The notes under the pieces: generated by a model
Databases searched by the model: none
What the model was told of the DNA's origin: nothing
Seen by the model: the letters and a program-made list of their open reading frames with translations, nothing else
Shown here: in pieces, positions 52,584 to 62,576 of the stretch
Numbering within the stretch: position 1 is the stretch's first letter
Layout: each line of letters opens with the position of its first letter
Made by a program: the position numbers and the translations under genes
Assembly (NCBI RefSeq): GCF_001747105.1
Contig: NZ_MDGQ01000005.1
Coordinates: 248,001-312,000, forward strand
Reading direction: 5' to 3'
DNA: 64,000 nt
Origin: Roseivirga misakiensis
Lineage (GTDB): Bacteria; Bacteroidota; Bacteroidia; Cytophagales; Cyclobacteriaceae

Positions 52584-52841
52584 TTACCTACACTCGTCTA
52601 TAGCCTTTTCAAGAATACCCATAACCTTTTCGGTATTCATGCCCACCAAAGACGCAGGAAACCCCACTTCCAAATTTGTAATGGATAATGTTTGGTTGCT
52701 TTCATCGAAATGATAATCTGTTGAGATGCCATTTTTACTCAGATAACCAGATGTTCCTTCAAAAGAAAGCCCTTGTTCCTGCAATTTGCCGCCTAAACAC
52801 TGAAAAGTGCTGGCCGAAACATTATCAAACGTCTTGTTCAT
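52584..52841 (-). CDS. Small hypothetical protein downstream of DUF4494
   Basis: This 85-residue protein has no signal or membrane segment and no known motif. It overlaps DUF4494 by 17 bp on the same strand, which suggests coupling. The C-terminal half (SITNLEVGFPASLVGMNTEKV) is helix-strand mixed. Position and compact length suggest a real gene. Confidence 0.6.
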   Translation of the reverse strand: MNKTFDNVSASTFQCLGGKLQEQGLSFEGTSGYLSKNGISTDYHFDESNQTLSITNLEVGFPASLVGMNTEKVMGILEKAIDECR

Positions 52842-53322
52842 CGCTTTCTAATTCAGAAACGGGTGTAAGATTATCTGGAATTTTCTCCTCATCGGATTTG
52901 ACATGGTGGAAAACCTCTAAAATTGGAGATTCCTTAATTTCAGGAACCACGAAAGTCACCAGCATATTATTCAAGCTTTCGTGAATACGATCCCAAGCCA
53001 CGCGAATATCAGGCGCATGGACGATCATAAGATTAGTCACTTTCTTTTCCTTGCCAGTATCAGCATCCCCCACCATGTAAGAAACTTTCGCTTGGTAGAA
53101 AACATCACCTTCAGGATATTCAAATACGTCTACAATTTTACTTTTTGCTATGCTCGTTACTTGAAACTCACCCATCACACGTTGACCTATTTCATCATAG
53201 ATTTTGGCCTCAGCCTCAGTAAAAGATAGCGCATCCGCCAGATAGGTTTCAGTCACATTTTTTACTCTTCCGTTCTCGTCTTCTTTTTGATATTTGACCT
53301 TGCAGGTAAACCAGTTTTGCAT
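52825..53322 (-). CDS. DUF4494 domain protein
   Basis: This 165-residue cytoplasmic protein matches DUF4494, a Bacteroidota family of unknown role: WFTCKVKYQKED at the start, ALSFTEAEAKIYDEI, the strand KIVDVFEYPEGDVFYQAKVSY and the C-terminal acidic tail. Its 3' end overlaps the small hypothetical gene by 17 bp. Confidence 0.82.
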   Translation of the reverse strand: MQNWFTCKVKYQKEDENGRVKNVTETYLADALSFTEAEAKIYDEIGQRVMGEFQVTSIAKSKIVDVFEYPEGDVFYQAKVSYMVGDADTGKEKKVTNLMIVHAPDIRVAWDRIHESLNNMLVTFVVPEIKESPILEVFHHVKSDEEKIPDNLTPVSELESDEQDV

Positions 53323-53434
53323 AACAATAAATTTGGAATGCGAAGTTAAAATTCAATCATGACAATGAAAGGCTTTGAACGAAAAGCCTTAGATTATTTT
53401 TGAATCATTTTTGATCTGACGTATTTCGCAGTCC

Positions 53435-54604
53435 ATGAGTAGTGTATTTCCCTATAAAAGTGCCGTTGTAGTTACGTGCTTTCCCCAACAAAGCCCTTGG
53501 TTGGTCAAGGAATTAGAAAGCCTTGATTATGATGTTCAAAGCCAAAATATTTCTGAAGTTGAGATTTCAGGATATATGGATGATTGTATGCGGTTGAATA
53601 TGTATTTGAGAACGGCTAACCGCGTTTTATTTCAAATTCAACGTTTTAGGGCTAATAATGCCAATGAACTATACAAGAAGATAAAGGCTATTCCATGGGA
53701 GAAATATCTTGATAACGACGGGTATATTTCTATCACGTCCTACGTGAGAAATGAGAGCATTACCGACGATCGTTTTGCCAATGTCAGGGTAAAAGATGCT
53801 ATTGCCGATCGAATGATCGAAGTGACGGGGAAAAGACCTAACTCTGGTCCAGACAGAGATAAAACGGTGATTCACTTATATTGGAAAGACGATAAAGTTC
53901 GCATTTACTTCGATACTTCTGGTCAAACCATTTCCAAGCATGGCTACCGACAAATACCTTTCAAAGCCCCAATGATCGAATCGCTAGCCGCCTCTACCAT
54001 TATAGCCTCTGGCTGGGATAAGAAAAGTACTTTCGTCAATCCAATGTGCGGTAGCGGCACATTGGCCATTGAAGCCGCCTTAATGGCCATCAATAAAGCC
54101 CCCGGCTTAATGCGGGACAATTTTGGGTTCATGCATATCAAGGGATATGACGAAGATGGTTGGAAAGGTTATCAAAGACTTGCTGGTTTGCAGGTGAAAG
54201 AAGCCCCGGATTTTAAAATCGTTGCATCCGATTTAAGTAAGAATGCGCTGTGGGCCGCCAACCAAAATGCTAAGAAAGCTGGCGTTTCTAACCTAATAGA
54301 ATTTCATCTTTGCGATTTCCGAAAAACACCTATTCCTATAGAGGTAGGCACTCTAATGATGAATCCAGAGTATGGAGAAAGACTTGGAGCCGACAAGGAC
54401 CTTGAAGCGCATTATGCCGAAATAGGGGATTTCTTTAAGAAAAGTTGTCAAGGATATACAGGCTTTGTTTTTACGGGAAACCTAAACCTAGCCAAACGAA
54501 TTGGTCTAAGAACATCCGCTAGAACCCCGTTTTTTAATGGAAGAATCGAGTGCCGATTACTGAAATACGAACTATATCAAGGAACCAAGAAAAGGCAGGA
54601 TTGA
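53435..54604 (+). CDS. THUMP-domain rRNA 23S methyltransferase (RlmL/RlmK-like)
   Basis: This 389-residue protein has an N-terminal THUMP RNA-binding domain (about 10-160; GYMDDCMRLNMYLRTANRV) and a C-terminal SAM methyltransferase (about 165-389; NPMCGSGTLAIEAALMA and the target motif NPEYGERLG). Such enzymes make m2G in 23S rRNA. The target-base motif is NPEY where NPPY is canonical. The next gene begins in its last codon. Confidence 0.88.
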   Translation: MSSVFPYKSAVVVTCFPQQSPWLVKELESLDYDVQSQNISEVEISGYMDDCMRLNMYLRTANRVLFQIQRFRANNANELYKKIKAIPWEKYLDNDGYISITSYVRNESITDDRFANVRVKDAIADRMIEVTGKRPNSGPDRDKTVIHLYWKDDKVRIYFDTSGQTISKHGYRQIPFKAPMIESLAASTIIASGWDKKSTFVNPMCGSGTLAIEAALMAINKAPGLMRDNFGFMHIKGYDEDGWKGYQRLAGLQVKEAPDFKIVASDLSKNALWAANQNAKKAGVSNLIEFHLCDFRKTPIPIEVGTLMMNPEYGERLGADKDLEAHYAEIGDFFKKSCQGYTGFVFTGNLNLAKRIGLRTSARTPFFNGRIECRLLKYELYQGTKKRQD

Positions 54605-56802
54605 AAATTCTAAACGCCATCATACATAGCTTTCCCATTAAGCTGCTTCTAGTACATGTAAAGCACAATCAGTTTTTACTGTTCTATTGGGCAATTCTAT
54701 TTGCGACAGTGGATGGAAGGTTTGGAAAAGCGCTCGGCTTGCCATTTCTATTCCTAGACCCAATTTATTTGGGTAAAGTAGGCTTTTGGGGCTTTTTAAT
54801 AATCGGAGTGGCCTTGGCAGGTTTTTCAATGGCATTTAACATCACCAGCTACATACTAGATGGTTTTCGGTTTCCATTTCTTGGCACACTACCAAAGCCA
54901 TTTTCTCATTACTGTCTGAATAACGGACTTATTCCACTGGCTTTTTTAGCATTTTACATCCATCGAGTCATCACATTTCAATTGAATGTAGAACTTTATG
55001 AAAATACCAGAATAATCTTTGGGCTTCTCGGGTTGCTATCTGGCTATGTACTAATGCTCAGTTTTCTTTTTCTATACTTTACCCGAACCAATCGAGATAT
55101 TCAAAAAGTTTTGTCGAGTAAGGCGGTAAGAATTGCGAAGAATCCGGCCAAAAACTACAATGCTTTTGAAAAGCTTAGGAGGCTGAAAAAGAAAAAGGTT
55201 AAAGTGCTTTATTACTTTTCGCTTAACCTTAAAATCCACTCGACTAGGCGTTACGAGCGTTATTATGATCGGATAGCGATCCTAGGTATTTTCAAGCAAA
55301 ACCAGCGTAATGCCATAGTTGTTGAAATGCTATTGTTAGTTGTGCTGATCGGTCTTGGTGTGTTTCAAACCTCTCCGTTATTTCAAATTCCAGCTGCATC
55401 TTCGGCAATTTTACTCATGACCATGATTGTAATGGCAACGGGAGCACTAAGCTATTGGCTTAGGTCTTGGGTAGTTACAACCGTAATCGGTCTTTTTATC
55501 TTAGCCAATATCTTAACCAGTGAATTTAATTTAGGATATGAATATCCAGCCTATGGTCTCGACTATTCTGGGCCTAAAACCGAGTACTCATTAGAAGTTG
55601 TGGAAGACTTGGCATCTCCAGAAGCGATTGACAAGTCTAAAGCGCATTGGATACAAATGCTCGAGAATTGGAAGGCTAAAACTGGAGAAGTTAAGCCACG
55701 AATGACTTTGATAGCGGTAAGTGGAGGAGGCCAACGATCAGCTTTGTGGACTGTAAATGTCCTGAAACATGCCGACTCAGTGTCAAAAGGTAATTTGATG
55801 AAAGAAACCTTTTTAATAACTGGGGCCTCAGGAGGGTTGATTGGCGCTGCTTTTTTTAGAGATCTATATTGGGAAAAGAGAGACCTTCAATCGGAAGAAC
55901 ACCTAGACGAAATAGGCCAAGAACTTCTGAACCCGCTGATCTTTTCACTATTGATCAACGATATATTCTACAAAGCCAAGCATTTTGAGTCAGGTGGGCA
56001 AGTGTATAAAAGGGAAAGGGGCTATGAATTTGAGTCTAATTTGTCGAATAATTTGGAGGGCCAATTAGATAGACCAATTTCGGCATATCAAAAGGCAGAA
56101 TTTAATGGGGAGATTCCAGCGCTATTGGTTAGTCCTCTGATCACTAATGATGGAAGAAAACTCAATATATCGCCACAACCAGTGGCATTTTTAAATCTAG
56201 GTCCTAATGGAGAAAGTATTACCCAAGGTGTAGACTTTAGGGCATTGATGAAAGGTAAACAACCAGATAGCCTTCGTTTTTTGACGGCATTAAGAATGAG
56301 TGCCACCTTTCCATATGTTACGCCTACGATAACCTTACCGACAGATCCGCCGATTCAAATTGCAGATGCAGGAATCTCTGATAATTATGGAGTGGTTGAT
56401 GCCCTGGTTTTTGTGAATGTCTTTAAAGAATGGATACTAGAAAACACGAGCGAGGTAGTTTTATTGACTATTCGTGATTCTGATAAAAATGAGGCACTTG
56501 GGCCTGTGGAGTCTAAGAATTTTCTCGAAAGAGCACTCTCCCCAATCCGATCTGCATACCAGAGCTGGGATAAAGTTCAAACTATAAAAAATGATCAGTT
56601 TTTTGAATTGACGAAAGCAGGTATGGGTAACCATTTAAGAAGACTGGAATTTGAATACACCAATGCTGATGATGCAAGTGATAGAGCATCACTAAGTTGG
56701 CGTCTTACGGAGATCGAAAAGCAAAATATTCTGAATGCCATTCATCAGAAAAAAAATCAAAAAGTACTCTATAGATACTCTAAGGCTGTTTCGATACAGT
56801 AA
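54601..56802 (+). CDS. Patatin-like phospholipase fused to a polytopic membrane domain
   Basis: From the start chosen here this is a 733-residue protein. The first about 330 residues contain many hydrophobic helices with a basic cytoplasmic stretch in the middle; after about 350 lies a patatin-like hydrolase. The Gly-rich loop is AVSGGGQRSALW, the nucleophile Ser is in ITGASGGLIG (GxSxG), and the Asp of the dyad is in IADAGISDNYG. It would cleave acyl chains of membrane lipids. Two starts are possible: GTG 54550 or TTG 54601, the latter overlapping the previous stop as TTGA and agreeing with several other TTG genes here. Confidence 0.8.
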   Translation: MKILNAIIHSFPIKLLLVHVKHNQFLLFYWAILFATVDGRFGKALGLPFLFLDPIYLGKVGFWGFLIIGVALAGFSMAFNITSYILDGFRFPFLGTLPKPFSHYCLNNGLIPLAFLAFYIHRVITFQLNVELYENTRIIFGLLGLLSGYVLMLSFLFLYFTRTNRDIQKVLSSKAVRIAKNPAKNYNAFEKLRRLKKKKVKVLYYFSLNLKIHSTRRYERYYDRIAILGIFKQNQRNAIVVEMLLLVVLIGLGVFQTSPLFQIPAASSAILLMTMIVMATGALSYWLRSWVVTTVIGLFILANILTSEFNLGYEYPAYGLDYSGPKTEYSLEVVEDLASPEAIDKSKAHWIQMLENWKAKTGEVKPRMTLIAVSGGGQRSALWTVNVLKHADSVSKGNLMKETFLITGASGGLIGAAFFRDLYWEKRDLQSEEHLDEIGQELLNPLIFSLLINDIFYKAKHFESGGQVYKRERGYEFESNLSNNLEGQLDRPISAYQKAEFNGEIPALLVSPLITNDGRKLNISPQPVAFLNLGPNGESITQGVDFRALMKGKQPDSLRFLTALRMSATFPYVTPTITLPTDPPIQIADAGISDNYGVVDALVFVNVFKEWILENTSEVVLLTIRDSDKNEALGPVESKNFLERALSPIRSAYQSWDKVQTIKNDQFFELTKAGMGNHLRRLEFEYTNADDASDRASLSWRLTEIEKQNILNAIHQKKNQKVLYRYSKAVSIQ

Positions 56803-56815
56803 TACTGCCTAACAC

Positions 56816-56849
56816 TTGTTAGGAAAATCATGGTTTTTGGCTAACTTTG
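56816..56849 (+). promoter_or_regulatory. Candidate promoter for the IcmF gene
   Basis: TTG at 56816-56818 and TAACTTTG at 56842-56849 (an exact TAnnTTTG) are 23 nt apart, slightly long for this phylum. Transcription would start near 56855, so the leader is about 10 nt before ATG 56864. The gap is too short for a cobalamin riboswitch. Confidence 0.45.
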
Positions 56850-56863
56850 TGCTCCGTTTTTAA

Positions 56864-59800
56864 ATGGCGTCAACTATGCAAGAAGTAGCTCCTTATAAGC
56901 CTAAAAATAAAATCAGAATTGTAACTGCAGCCTCGCTTTTCGATGGCCACGATGCAGCTATCAATATCATGCGAAGAATAATTCAAGCCACAGGCTGTGA
57001 AGTAATTCATTTAGGACATGATAGAAGTGTGGAAGAGGTTGTTAATACAGCGATTCAAGAAGACGCGCAAGCCATTGCCATGACTTCTTATCAAGGCGGG
57101 CATAACGAGTATTTCAAATACATGTACGATCTCCTCAAGGAGAAAGGCAGTGAGCATATCCGGATTTTCGGTGGAGGAGGAGGAGTAATTCTACCAGAAG
57201 AAATCAAAGAATTGATGGACTATGGTATTACCCGAATTTACGCCCCAGATGATGGTCGTGCAATGGGTTTGCAGGGTATGATCAACGATATGGTGGAGAA
57301 ATGTGACTTTGCCACTGGCGAAAATCTTAACGGAGAAACTAAAGACCTTGTTGGTAAAAACACCAAAGCGATTGCTCGGGTGATTTCGGCAGCGGAGAAC
57401 TTTCCTGAAGAATCAAAAGCACAAATTGATGAAGTGCACGAAATGGCCAAAGCCATCGATACCCCAGTATTAGGAATTACGGGTACAGGTGGATCGGGTA
57501 AATCTTCTTTGGTAGATGAATTAGTTAGAAGATTTTTGATCGATTTTGAAGATAAAACCATCGCCATCGTTTCAGTTGATCCTTCCAAAAGAAAAACAGG
57601 AGGCGCGCTTTTAGGTGATAGAATTCGTATGAATTCAATCAATAATGAACGTGTTTATATGCGATCATTGGCGACGCGTCAATCGAACTTGGCCTTGTCT
57701 AAGCATGTGCGTGAGGCGGTTCAAGTCTTAAAAGCGGCACAATACGACCTAATTATTTTAGAGACTTCTGGTATAGGTCAGTCGGATACTGAAATTCTAG
57801 ATCATTCAGACGTTTCATTATATGTGATGACACCAGAATACGGTGCGGCCACGCAACTAGAGAAAATCGATATGCTCGATTTTGCCGATGTCATCGCCCT
57901 AAATAAATTTGATAAACGCGGTGCGCTAGATGCGCTTCGTGATGTAAAGAAGCAGTTCCAACGAAATCACGGTTTGTGGACAGCCAACGTAGACGATATG
58001 CCAGTCTATGGTACAATTGCCAGTCAGTTTAACGATCCAGGAATGAATTCACTGTATAAAGTGATCATGGATAAAGTGGTTGAAAGAACTGGTGCTGAGC
58101 TTCAATCTACTTTTGAAATCACAAACGAGATGTCTGAGAAGATATTTGTGATTCCTCCAAAAAGGACTCGATATCTTTCTGAAATCTCGGAAAGCAATAG
58201 AAACTATGACGCCACGGCACTGACTCAAGCCGAAGTGGCAGACAAGTTATATGGGCTTCATAGATCGATTGAGACGATTAAAGAAGCTAAGCTGGAAGAC
58301 GGTGATCGTTTGATAAAAGGACTTCAAGAATCTTTCGAACGGGTAAAATTAGATCTTGATCCGCATAATTGGCAACTCATTGAGCAATGGGAAACCAAGA
58401 AAAAGAAATATACCGATCCTGTCTATACTTTCAAGGTGCGCGATAAGGAAATCAATATCCAGACGCATTCTGAATCGCTTTCTCATACACAAATACCAAA
58501 AGTATCGTTGCCGAAATTTAGAAGCTGGGGAGATATTTTAAGATGGTCTTTACAAGAAAATGTACCTGGTGAATTCCCATTTACAGCTGGAATCTACCCG
58601 TTTAAGAGAGAGGGAGAAGACCCGACCAGAATGTTTGCTGGAGAGGGTGGTCCAGAAAGAACGAATAGAAGGTTCCACTACGTGAGTTTGGGTATGCCTG
58701 CGGCCAGGTTATCTACCGCTTTCGACTCGGTGACGCTTTACGGAAACGACCCAGATCATAGACCAGATATTTATGGGAAAATCGGTAATGCAGGTGTAAG
58801 TATCTGCTGTTTGGACGATGCAAAAAAGCTTTACTCAGGCTTCGATCTATCCAATCCAACTACTTCCGTTTCAATGACCATTAATGGACCAGCTCCAATG
58901 TTGTTAGGCTTCTTTATGAACGCAGCCATCGATCAGCAATGCGAGGTTTACATTAAGGAAAATGGCCTGGAGCAAGAAGTTGAAGCCAAAATCAAAAAAA
59001 TCTATGAGGCTAAAGGAGTGGCTAGGCCTCAATACCAAGGTGAATTACCTGAGGGAAATGATGGCTTAGGTCTAATGTTGCTTGGGGTTACGGGCGATCA
59101 AGTTTTACCAGCGGAGGTTTACGAGCCGATAAAGGCCAAAACATTATCGGTTGTCCGTGGTACCGTTCAAGCGGATATTCTTAAGGAAGATCAAGCACAG
59201 AATACTTGTATTTTCTCTACGGAATTCGCCTTACGCTTGATGGGTGATGTGCAACAGTACTTTATTGAAAAGGCGGTTAGAAACTTCTATTCCGTTTCAA
59301 TTTCGGGATACCACATCGCGGAAGCTGGTGCTAATCCGATCACACAGTTAGCCTTTACGCTAGCCAACGGATTTACTTATGTAGAATACTACTTAAGTAG
59401 AGGGATGGATATTAATGCCTTTGGTCCGAACCTTTCATTCTTCTTCTCAAACGGTATCGATCCAGAATATGCTGTGATCGGGCGTGTGGCTAGAAGGATT
59501 TGGGCTAAAGCCTTAAAGAATAAATACGGCGCTAATTCAAGAGCGCAAATGCTCAAGTATCATATCCAAACTTCAGGTAGATCGCTTCACGCACAAGAGA
59601 TCGATTTTAACGATATCCGAACTACGCTTCAGGCACTATATGCGATTTACGATAACTGTAATTCGCTGCATACGAATGCTTACGATGAAGCCATCACTAC
59701 ACCAACCGAAGAATCGGTTCGTAGAGCAATGGCCATTCAGTTGATAATTAATAAAGAATTAGGTCTTGCAAAAAATGAAAACCCGATGCAGGGATCATTT

Positions 59801-60256
59801 ATTACAGAGGAGCTGACTGATTTGGTCGAGGAAGCTGTTTTAATGGAGTTTGACAGAATAACAGAGAGAGGCGGTGTATTGGGTGCCATGGAAACTATGT
59901 ACCAAAGAAGTAAGATTCAGGAAGAATCCCTTTACTATGAAACGCTGAAGCATACTGGCGAATTTCCGATAATAGGTGTTAATACTTTCTTGAGTTCTAA
60001 AGGTTCACCGACCGTGTTGCCGAAAGAAGTAATTAGAGCAACCACTGAAGAGAAGGAGTATCAGATTACAATGCTCGGCGACCTTCATCAAGGTAATGAA
60101 GCCAAGCAGAAAGAGATCATCAAGAGACTTCAGAAAGCGGCTATCCAAAACGATAACCTCTTTGAAGAGTTGATGGAAGCATGTAAGTATTGCTCTTTAG
60201 GCCAGATTACAAGTGCACTTTTCGAAGTTGGCGGTCAATATAGACGCAACATGTAG
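56864..60256 (+). CDS. Fused acyl-CoA mutase IcmF (isobutyryl-CoA mutase type)
   Basis: This 1130-residue fusion has a cobalamin-binding domain (about 15-150; [11 protein letters not shown], His29), a MeaB-like chaperone GTPase (about 200-410; P-loop TGTGGSGKS at 206-214, NKFD at 347-350), a linker and the mutase barrel (about 555-1130; [20 protein letters not shown]). It rearranges branched acyl-CoAs with adenosylcobalamin, probably isobutyryl-CoA and butyryl-CoA. Position 779 is Gln (DQAQNTCIF) as in isobutyryl-type enzymes, but the position I align to the family Phe is Tyr578 (AGIYPFK), as in methylmalonyl-CoA mutase. The Gly after the B12 DxHxxG His is Ala. Confidence 0.92.
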   Translation: MASTMQEVAPYKPKNKIRIVTAASLFDGHDAAINIMRRIIQATGCEVIHLGHDRSVEEVVNTAIQEDAQAIAMTSYQGGHNEYFKYMYDLLKEKGSEHIRIFGGGGGVILPEEIKELMDYGITRIYAPDDGRAMGLQGMINDMVEKCDFATGENLNGETKDLVGKNTKAIARVISAAENFPEESKAQIDEVHEMAKAIDTPVLGITGTGGSGKSSLVDELVRRFLIDFEDKTIAIVSVDPSKRKTGGALLGDRIRMNSINNERVYMRSLATRQSNLALSKHVREAVQVLKAAQYDLIILETSGIGQSDTEILDHSDVSLYVMTPEYGAATQLEKIDMLDFADVIALNKFDKRGALDALRDVKKQFQRNHGLWTANVDDMPVYGTIASQFNDPGMNSLYKVIMDKVVERTGAELQSTFEITNEMSEKIFVIPPKRTRYLSEISESNRNYDATALTQAEVADKLYGLHRSIETIKEAKLEDGDRLIKGLQESFERVKLDLDPHNWQLIEQWETKKKKYTDPVYTFKVRDKEINIQTHSESLSHTQIPKVSLPKFRSWGDILRWSLQENVPGEFPFTAGIYPFKREGEDPTRMFAGEGGPERTNRRFHYVSLGMPAARLSTAFDSVTLYGNDPDHRPDIYGKIGNAGVSICCLDDAKKLYSGFDLSNPTTSVSMTINGPAPMLLGFFMNAAIDQQCEVYIKENGLEQEVEAKIKKIYEAKGVARPQYQGELPEGNDGLGLMLLGVTGDQVLPAEVYEPIKAKTLSVVRGTVQADILKEDQAQNTCIFSTEFALRLMGDVQQYFIEKAVRNFYSVSISGYHIAEAGANPITQLAFTLANGFTYVEYYLSRGMDINAFGPNLSFFFSNGIDPEYAVIGRVARRIWAKALKNKYGANSRAQMLKYHIQTSGRSLHAQEIDFNDIRTTLQALYAIYDNCNSLHTNAYDEAITTPTEESVRRAMAIQLIINKELGLAKNENPMQGSFITEELTDLVEEAVLMEFDRITERGGVLGAMETMYQRSKIQEESLYYETLKHTGEFPIIGVNTFLSSKGSPTVLPKEVIRATTEEKEYQITMLGDLHQGNEAKQKEIIKRLQKAAIQNDNLFEELMEACKYCSLGQITSALFEVGGQYRRNM

Positions 60257-60301
60257 TTGCTTAGGTAAATGGTTGATTGGTTAATAGGTAATCAGTTTTT
60301 A

Positions 60302-60563
60302 GAATCGTCATTCTGAATGGAACGAAGAGGAGTGAAGAATCTCTCTCTTGATGGCACTCGTCTATAGAATTGAAAGACCTACTTGATAAGTGGGAATTGC
60401 CACGTCAAAATCTTAGCTACCGCACGATTTTTTCTTCGCAATGACAAGCCTTCCGTCATGCTGCCCCCGAAACTTCGGGGTATTCCAGCATCTGTTGAAC
60501 TAGTTTCGTCATTCCAGTGAAGTCGGGTTGGCGGTCAGCATAGAAGGAATATGTAACGAACGC
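60302..60563. repeat. Degenerate interspersed repeat region (GTCATT-flanked), about 310-nt gap without genes
   Basis: The gap 60257-60567 holds no gene. GTCATTCTGAA with AACGAAGA and GAAGAATCTC starts the stretch near 60307; TTCTTCGCAATGAC, the reverse-complement type end, lies near 60432; and two more GTCAT-start pieces follow near 60454 and 60507. This resembles the GTCATTGCGA...TCGCAATGAC repeat widely seen in Bacteroidota genomes. A perfect stem CCCCGA/TCGGGG with AACT loop is at 60465-60480. Function, if any, is unknown. Confidence 0.6.
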
Positions 60564-60567
60564 TGTT

Positions 60568-61728
60568 CTAGTTGACCAGGCTTTCCAAGTAATGGTGGGA
60601 AATACTGAACTGAGACTTCAGTTTTTCCACTTCGTCTAGATATTGCTGCGGGTTAGGGTTTTGTCTTTTCCTTTCACCAACAATCATCAGGTTTTTGCCA
60701 GTATGTTCGGTGGATATAAACTCAAAGACCTTCGTTTTGTAGCCATTTGCCTCCATAATCAATGCCCTGATAGCATCGGTTACAATTTCAGCTTGACGCT
60801 CCTTGAGAATTCCATGCTGTAATACACTATCAAGACCAGTATTTCCGGTCATCGACTTTCTAACCTGTTTATGACAGCAAGGTGCGCAAATAATGAGCTC
60901 TGCTTCGGCCGCCATACCCTTCGCAATGGCATCGTCTGTGGCAGTGTCACAGGCGTGTAAGGCAATCAGAATATTAGTTTTATCGAGTGAAAAATCCGCG
61001 ATATAACCCAGCTGAAAGTCTAGGTTTTCAAAATTTACGGCTTTCGCAATACCGTTACATTTGTCAATCAAATCTTGCCTCACTTCAACACCGGTTATAG
61101 AGGTAGGTAATTTCAACTGACCGGATAAGTAGTCGTATAGCGCGAAGGTCAAGTACCCTTTTCCAGAGCCCATATCTACTACTTTGACAAGTTTATCTGC
61201 TTGATTGAGTTCACTACCCTTCAGTAAACCGTCGATCACTTCAATGAACTTATTGATTTGCTTAAACTTGTCACCTTTGTCCTTTTGTACCCTTCCATTT
61301 TTATCCAAAACTCCCAGCAACTTCAAGTACTCGGTATTTTGAATCAAATGTCGCTTCTCTTTGTCGTGCCCTCGGCTTGGGACAGTTTTAAAAGAAGGTT
61401 TGCTCTTCCTGAGGCTGCTTTTAGAATTGTTTTTTTCGAATTGGAAGTCGCCATTCGTTGTAAAAAGATTGGCAATTTGAAAATCGGAAGAAATTAAGGA
61501 CTCAACAGTCGTTTTGCCCTCAACAACTTTAAGGTTTTTAGTGATATCATTCGTTTTATGCCGATAAACAAATGATAAATGAGCCTCACGCTTGATCGAT
61601 GCCAAGGTGATGATCACTTTCTTTAAAGAGCCATCTTTATCAGCTGGTTTGCTGAGTGTTAGCCTAACAAAAGAATCGTTTTGGATACTGGTTTCAAATT
61701 CTAATAAAAGCTCCTTTTCTTTCGACAT
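60568..61728 (-). CDS. SAM-dependent methyltransferase (Methyltransf_32-like)
   Basis: This 386-residue protein has an N-terminal domain of about 150 residues with no clear match, and a C-terminal Rossmann methyltransferase: motif I VVDMGSGKGYLTFALY near 188, TGVEVRQDLIDKC, ALHACDTATDDAIAKG and IICAPCCHKQVRKSM. The CCH part is typical of this group. Substrate unknown; RNA or protein are possible. An exact TAnnTTTG lies 19-26 nt upstream. Confidence 0.83.
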   Translation of the reverse strand: MSKEKELLLEFETSIQNDSFVRLTLSKPADKDGSLKKVIITLASIKREAHLSFVYRHKTNDITKNLKVVEGKTTVESLISSDFQIANLFTTNGDFQFEKNNSKSSLRKSKPSFKTVPSRGHDKEKRHLIQNTEYLKLLGVLDKNGRVQKDKGDKFKQINKFIEVIDGLLKGSELNQADKLVKVVDMGSGKGYLTFALYDYLSGQLKLPTSITGVEVRQDLIDKCNGIAKAVNFENLDFQLGYIADFSLDKTNILIALHACDTATDDAIAKGMAAEAELIICAPCCHKQVRKSMTGNTGLDSVLQHGILKERQAEIVTDAIRALIMEANGYKTKVFEFISTEHTGKNLMIVGERKRQNPNPQQYLDEVEKLKSQFSISHHYLESLVN

Positions 61729-61746
61729 AATATCTGCTTACCTAAG

Positions 61747-61754
61747 CAAAGATA
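61747..61754 (-). promoter_or_regulatory. -7 promoter element TATCTTTG upstream of the methyltransferase gene
   Basis: Read on the minus strand, 61754-61747 is TATCTTTG, an exact TAnnTTTG. The leader would be about 12 nt to the ATG at 61728. No -33 TTG is seen at the usual distance. Confidence 0.45.
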
Positions 61755-61816
61755 CATTTCCGTATAAGTTTTTTAAGGAAAATTAAGGGGTGTCTTGAAT
61801 TTGCTATTCCACTCAA

Positions 61817-62494
61817 TTAAGATTCGGACTGCGTGCTATGGTTTTGGATGTTGAAGTTTTTGACTGATTCTGGTGTTGGAACTCCAGGTTTACAATCGGT
61901 ATTTCGAACGATTTTTCCAGGGAGTGTATCGATTTCTAAGACACCAGCCCAAACATCCAAATCATGATCGGCTACTTCATCATTTGCCCCAACATCTCTA
62001 ATTTTTGCTGAGGCCTCGTCTATATCGATCGCTACTACGAGGGTTCCATTCAGCTCCTTTTCACTAGGGATTCTAGCTTCACCCCATCGACCAGGGATTA
62101 TATTTTCGGTGATGATTTCCAGCGCCTCCATTTTCTCATTGCGATCCTCAATAAGGTGAGCTTTTCCAAAAACGGTAACCGACCTATAGTTAACCGAATG
62201 ATGAAAAACTGATCTTGCTAGTACCAAACCATCTAGATGACTGACAGTGAGGCTTGCTAAGTCTTGATCTAATAAAGAGAGCAACATTCTATTCTTATTT
62301 GATCCGTGAACCAGAATCTGATTCCCTTTTCTACCATAAGCAGTAGGGATTACAATGGAAGTATTGCCATGGATATAAGGCACGTAGCAGATAAAATGAG
62401 AATCAAGAATACCGTTAATCTGTGCTTTATCGTAGGTAGCTCTTTTCGACCCTCGAATGACTTTGTTTAATGGTGTTTTTTCGAATTCTGACAT
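61817..62494 (-). CDS. Pyridoxamine 5'-phosphate oxidase-like flavoprotein
   Basis: This 225-residue split-barrel FMN protein resembles the PNPOx-like/NimA family (YDKAQINGILDSHFICYVPY, IVIPTAYGRKGNQILVHGS, GLVLARSVFHHSVNYRSVTV, LVVAIDIDEASAKIRD). It is probably a flavin- or PLP-related enzyme. It is divergent from the MocR/PdxR-type regulator across 82 nt, the arrangement expected for a regulated vitamin B6 gene. Confidence 0.83.
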   Translation of the reverse strand: MSEFEKTPLNKVIRGSKRATYDKAQINGILDSHFICYVPYIHGNTSIVIPTAYGRKGNQILVHGSNKNRMLLSLLDQDLASLTVSHLDGLVLARSVFHHSVNYRSVTVFGKAHLIEDRNEKMEALEIITENIIPGRWGEARIPSEKELNGTLVVAIDIDEASAKIRDVGANDEVADHDLDVWAGVLEIDTLPGKIVRNTDCKPGVPTPESVKNFNIQNHSTQSES

Positions 62495-62576
62495 CTTTTG
62501 AGTTTTTGTTCAAACGAATATGTCATTAAATTGGTCTATCATAATCATCCAGTTATTAATACTTAGGTAGTCCGGT

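Noticed and set aside
56803-56863. Cobalamin riboswitch before icmF
   Set aside because: Only 61 nt are available and no B12-box-like sequence is visible; a promoter fits better.
57238-57642. Minus-strand frame of 134 residues inside icmF
   Set aside because: It is opposite the conserved GTPase domain and shows no domain.
60465-60480. CCCCGA/TCGGGG hairpin as a terminator of icmF or the methyltransferase gene
   Set aside because: No T run on either strand; it fits better as part of the repeat region.
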